Positions 13,725 to 15,433 of a stretch of 15,433 nucleotides of DNA are shown here, piece by piece. Both the position numbers and the translations under genes were made by a program. The notes under the pieces are model-generated. The model was not told the DNA's origin, did not search any database, and was given only the letters and a program-made list of their open reading frames with translations. Every line of letters begins with the position of its first letter. Position 1 is the first letter of the stretch. Source of the stretch: CAYGTK01 sp964352775 (GTDB lineage Bacteria; Bacteroidota; Bacteroidia; Chitinophagales; CAIOSU01); NCBI GenBank assembly GCA_964352775.1, contig CAYGTK010000095.1:1-15433 (forward strand), written 5' to 3'.

Positions 13725-13738
13725 AAATTGTATATTTG
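13706..13738 (+). promoter_or_regulatory. Putative Bacteroidota-type promoter of tRNA-Ala
   Basis: TTTG at 13706-13709 and TATATTTG at 13731-13738, a perfect TAnnTTTG element, are separated by 21 nt. This fits the known Bacteroidota primary sigma-factor consensus (TTTG near -33, TAnnTTTG near -7). Transcription would begin about 5 nt further on, some 12 nt before the tRNA. The -33 element lies inside the end of lpxB and the stop codon of lpxB lies between the elements. Confidence 0.65.
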
Positions 13739-13755
13739 CCACGCTTAAGTATTAA

Positions 13756-13829
13756 GGGGCCATAGCTCAGTTGGCTAGAGTGCTTGCATGGCATGCAAGA
13801 AGTCGGGGGTTCGAGTCCCCCTGGCTCCA
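13756..13829 (+). tRNA. tRNA-Ala (anticodon GGC)
   Basis: A complete 74-nt cloverleaf. The acceptor stem is GGGGCCA (13756-13762) with TGGCTCC (13822-13828) and contains the G3-U70 wobble pair that identifies alanine tRNAs. The D arm begins GCTCAGTTGG, the anticodon stem CTTGC/GCAAG closes the loop ATGGCAT, and the anticodon GGC is at 13790-13792. The T arm is GGGGG TTCGAGT CCCCC. The discriminator is A at 13829; the CCA end is not encoded and must be added by the CCA-adding enzyme. Reads alanine codon GCC and probably GCU. Confidence 0.97.
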
Positions 13830-13833
13830 CTAT

Positions 13834-13864
13834 AAAAGCGAGGATGAACAGCCTCGCTTTTTTT
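13834..13864 (+). terminator. Intrinsic terminator after tRNA-Ala
   Basis: A perfect ten-base inverted repeat (13834-13843 with 13852-13861; GCGAGG/CCTCGC core) with an eight-base loop, running into a T tract that ends at 13864. It lies 4 nt after the mature tRNA 3' end and should stop the tRNA transcript and any lpxB read-through. Confidence 0.88.
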
Positions 13865-13928
13865 ATTGCGTCCCATTGGTACACATCATTTATTGCTATT
13901 AACTTAGTGGCCTAATTACACGGAAAAC

Positions 13929-15305
13929 ATGTCAAAGGCAAAGGAATACTTCGAAGCGAATAAGGATAGATTTTTAGAAGAATTGATGGAATTGCTCCGC
14001 ATCCCATCTGTAAGTGCCGACCCAGCATTTAAAGATGACGTATTTGAGGCTGCAGAGTTCGTTCGCGAGAAGTTGGAAGATGCAGGTGCGGATAATACGG
14101 AGATATGTCCTACAGATGGATTTCCTGTTGTGTATGGAGAGAAGATAATTGACCCTGCTTTACCTACAGTATTAGTTTACGGTCATTACGATGTTCAGCC
14201 TGCCGACCCTTATGATCTTTGGGACTCTCCACCATTTGAGCCTGTGATAAAAGATGGAAAGATATACGCCCGTGGTGCTTGCGATGATAAGGGGCAAATG
14301 TATATGCATATCAAAGCCTTTGAAGCGCTTTGGAAAACGGATAGTCTGCCTTGTAATATCAAGTTCATGATAGAGGGAGAAGAGGAAGTTGGTTCTGATC
14401 ACTTAGAGCCGTACATCCGTGATAATTGCGATCGTTTAAAGGCGGATATTATTCTTATTTCTGACACATCTATGCTGGCCAATGATACACCTTCTATTAC
14501 TACAGGGTTAAGAGGTTTAAGCTATATTGAAGTAGAGGTTACTGGCCCAGAGCGCGACTTGCATTCAGGCGTTTACGGAGGTGCAGTAGCAAACCCTATC
14601 AACGCATTGACTAAGATGATAGCTTCGTTGATGGATGATAAAGGCCACATCACTATACCTGGTTTTTACGATGATGTTGTAGATGTGAGTCCTGCTGAGA
14701 GAGCGGAAATGGCAAAAGCACCATTTGACCTAGAAGCTTACAAAGAAGATCTAAAAATTGATGATGTAGCTGGTGAAGAAGGATATTCTACACTAGAACG
14801 CACCTCTATTCGCCCTACACTAGATGTAAATGGAATGTGGGGTGGCTATATTGGCGAAGGAGCAAAAACAGTACTGCCTTCAAAAGCATATGCAAAGATC
14901 AGTTGCCGCTTAGTACCAGATCAAGGGCATGAAAAGATAACTAAGCTATTGGTAGATCACTTAGAAAAAATAGCTCCATCATCTGTTAAAGTAAAGGTAA
15001 CGCCGCACCATGGTGGAACCCCTGTAGTAACCCCAACAGATTCTATAGCATATAAAGCTGCTGAGGCGGCGTATACAGAGACTTTTGGTAAGAAACCAAT
15101 ACCAGTTCGATCTGGTGGTAGCATTCCTATTGTAGCCTTATTTGATGAGGTACTCGGGTTAACTTCTCTGCTTACGGGGTTTGGCTTAGATACAGATGCT
15201 ATTCACTCACCGAATGAGCACTTCGGTATATTTAATTTCAATAGAGGAATCGAAACTATAATCAGTTTCTATCCGATATACGCTGAAATGTCAGAAGAGG
15301 GTTAG
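13929..15305 (+). CDS. M20-family zinc dipeptidase (carnosinase/CNDP-like)
   Basis: A 458-residue cytosolic metallopeptidase without signal peptide. The M20 di-zinc site is complete by motif: GHYDVQP with H86 (ligand) and D88 (catalytic partner), GACDDKGQ with D119 as bridging ligand, EGEEEVGS with catalytic E152 and ligand E153, SDTSM with D179, and IHSPNEH near the C terminus with H426. The DLHSGVYGG segment (H212) marks the dimerisation (lid) domain, whose histidine completes the active site of the partner in related enzymes. Length fits the dipeptidase branch of M20. It probably hydrolyses dipeptides or short peptides; the exact substrate cannot be read. It stands alone after the tRNA terminator, with a weak GGA before the ATG and no convincing promoter in the 64 nt upstream. 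Its TAG stop overlaps the stop of the minus-strand gene on its right. Confidence 0.92.
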   Translation: MSKAKEYFEANKDRFLEELMELLRIPSVSADPAFKDDVFEAAEFVREKLEDAGADNTEICPTDGFPVVYGEKIIDPALPTVLVYGHYDVQPADPYDLWDSPPFEPVIKDGKIYARGACDDKGQMYMHIKAFEALWKTDSLPCNIKFMIEGEEEVGSDHLEPYIRDNCDRLKADIILISDTSMLANDTPSITTGLRGLSYIEVEVTGPERDLHSGVYGGAVANPINALTKMIASLMDDKGHITIPGFYDDVVDVSPAERAEMAKAPFDLEAYKEDLKIDDVAGEEGYSTLERTSIRPTLDVNGMWGGYIGEGAKTVLPSKAYAKISCRLVPDQGHEKITKLLVDHLEKIAPSSVKVKVTPHHGGTPVVTPTDSIAYKAAEAAYTETFGKKPIPVRSGGSIPIVALFDEVLGLTSLLTGFGLDTDAIHSPNEHFGIFNFNRGIETIISFYPIYAEMSEEG

Positions 15306-15433
15306 TAAAAGTCTTTTCTAGGAGCTTCTTGGTCAGAGAAAATAAACTTCGTGATCTTCCATGCGTTAGCTACCAATTCTGTTGGCTGAGAAGCTAGTTT
15401 TAATGCACGCTTGACCATGTAAGATGGTCGGAA
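15302..15433 (-). CDS. C-terminal end of a minus-strand protein, possibly a radical SAM enzyme (partial)
   Basis: On the minus strand the frame is open from the right edge for 43 codons to TAA at 15304-15302. The peptide starts FRPSYMVKRALKL and ends APRKDFY. The start lies beyond the window. The RPSYxxKRxLKL pattern resembles the C-terminal tail of B12-binding/radical SAM proteins, but that is a weak recollection from a short tail, and no catalytic motif is in view. It converges on the M20 dipeptidase: the two stop codons share two bases. No terminator hairpin separates the two genes. That this is coding rests on the uninterrupted frame, plausible composition and the neat stop-to-stop junction. 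Confidence 0.6.
   Translation of the reverse strand, partial: FRPSYMVKRALKLASQPTELVANAWKITKFIFSDQEAPRKDFY

Noticed and set aside
13687..13884. Minus-strand frame of 65 codons across the lpxB end, tRNA and terminator
   Set aside because: Its GGLEPPT-type peptide is the well-known artefact of translating the reverse complement of a tRNA gene.
13865..13928. Promoter for the M20 dipeptidase gene
   Set aside because: The best candidate pair (TTG near 13893 and TAATTACA near 13913) matches the Bacteroidota consensus poorly; not strong enough to annotate.

Overview
The window looks like chromosomal DNA of a Bacteroidota bacterium, probably Flavobacteriales or a relative. The evidence is a type IX secretion system (T9SS) C-terminal sorting domain, Fn3/MAM-like/Ig-like repeat architecture typical of gliding and particle-attached Bacteroidota, A+T-rich codon usage, a TTG-N21-TAnnTTTG promoter of the Bacteroidota sigma-factor type, and mostly weak or absent Shine-Dalgarno sequences.

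The left two thirds (1-10106) are one reading frame, still open at the left edge. It encodes at least 3367 residues of a giant secreted surface protein. The visible order is: partial Fn3, MAM-like jelly roll, Fn3, P-domain-like, Fn3, second MAM-like domain, three Fn3, a PPC-like domain, seven Ig-like repeats, an Ig-like repeat with a jelly roll nested inside it, three Ig-like repeats of a second type (the last with a nidogen-like domain nested inside it), twelve more Ig-like repeats including a duplicated four-repeat block, one more second-type repeat, and a T9SS sorting domain. A strong intrinsic terminator follows.

From 10183 to 13724 there is a compact plus-strand gene run: a short-chain fatty acid transporter (atoE), the 5'/3'-nucleotidase surE, a small three-helix membrane protein of unknown function, and lpxB for lipid A synthesis. 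Gaps are 16 nt, an 11-nt overlap and 9 nt, so co-transcription and translational coupling are likely. A tRNA-Ala(GGC) with its own promoter and terminator follows. Next comes a cytosolic M20-family zinc dipeptidase. At the right edge is the C-terminal end of a minus-strand gene whose stop codon overlaps the dipeptidase stop codon.

Apart from the giant protein, this is ordinary housekeeping content. I see no CRISPR array, insertion sequence, phage or defence system. The most unusual signals lie in the giant protein: two globular domains nested inside Ig-like repeats, an 883-codon stretch with only two lysines and no arginine or histidine, and an 843-bp higher-order repeat.
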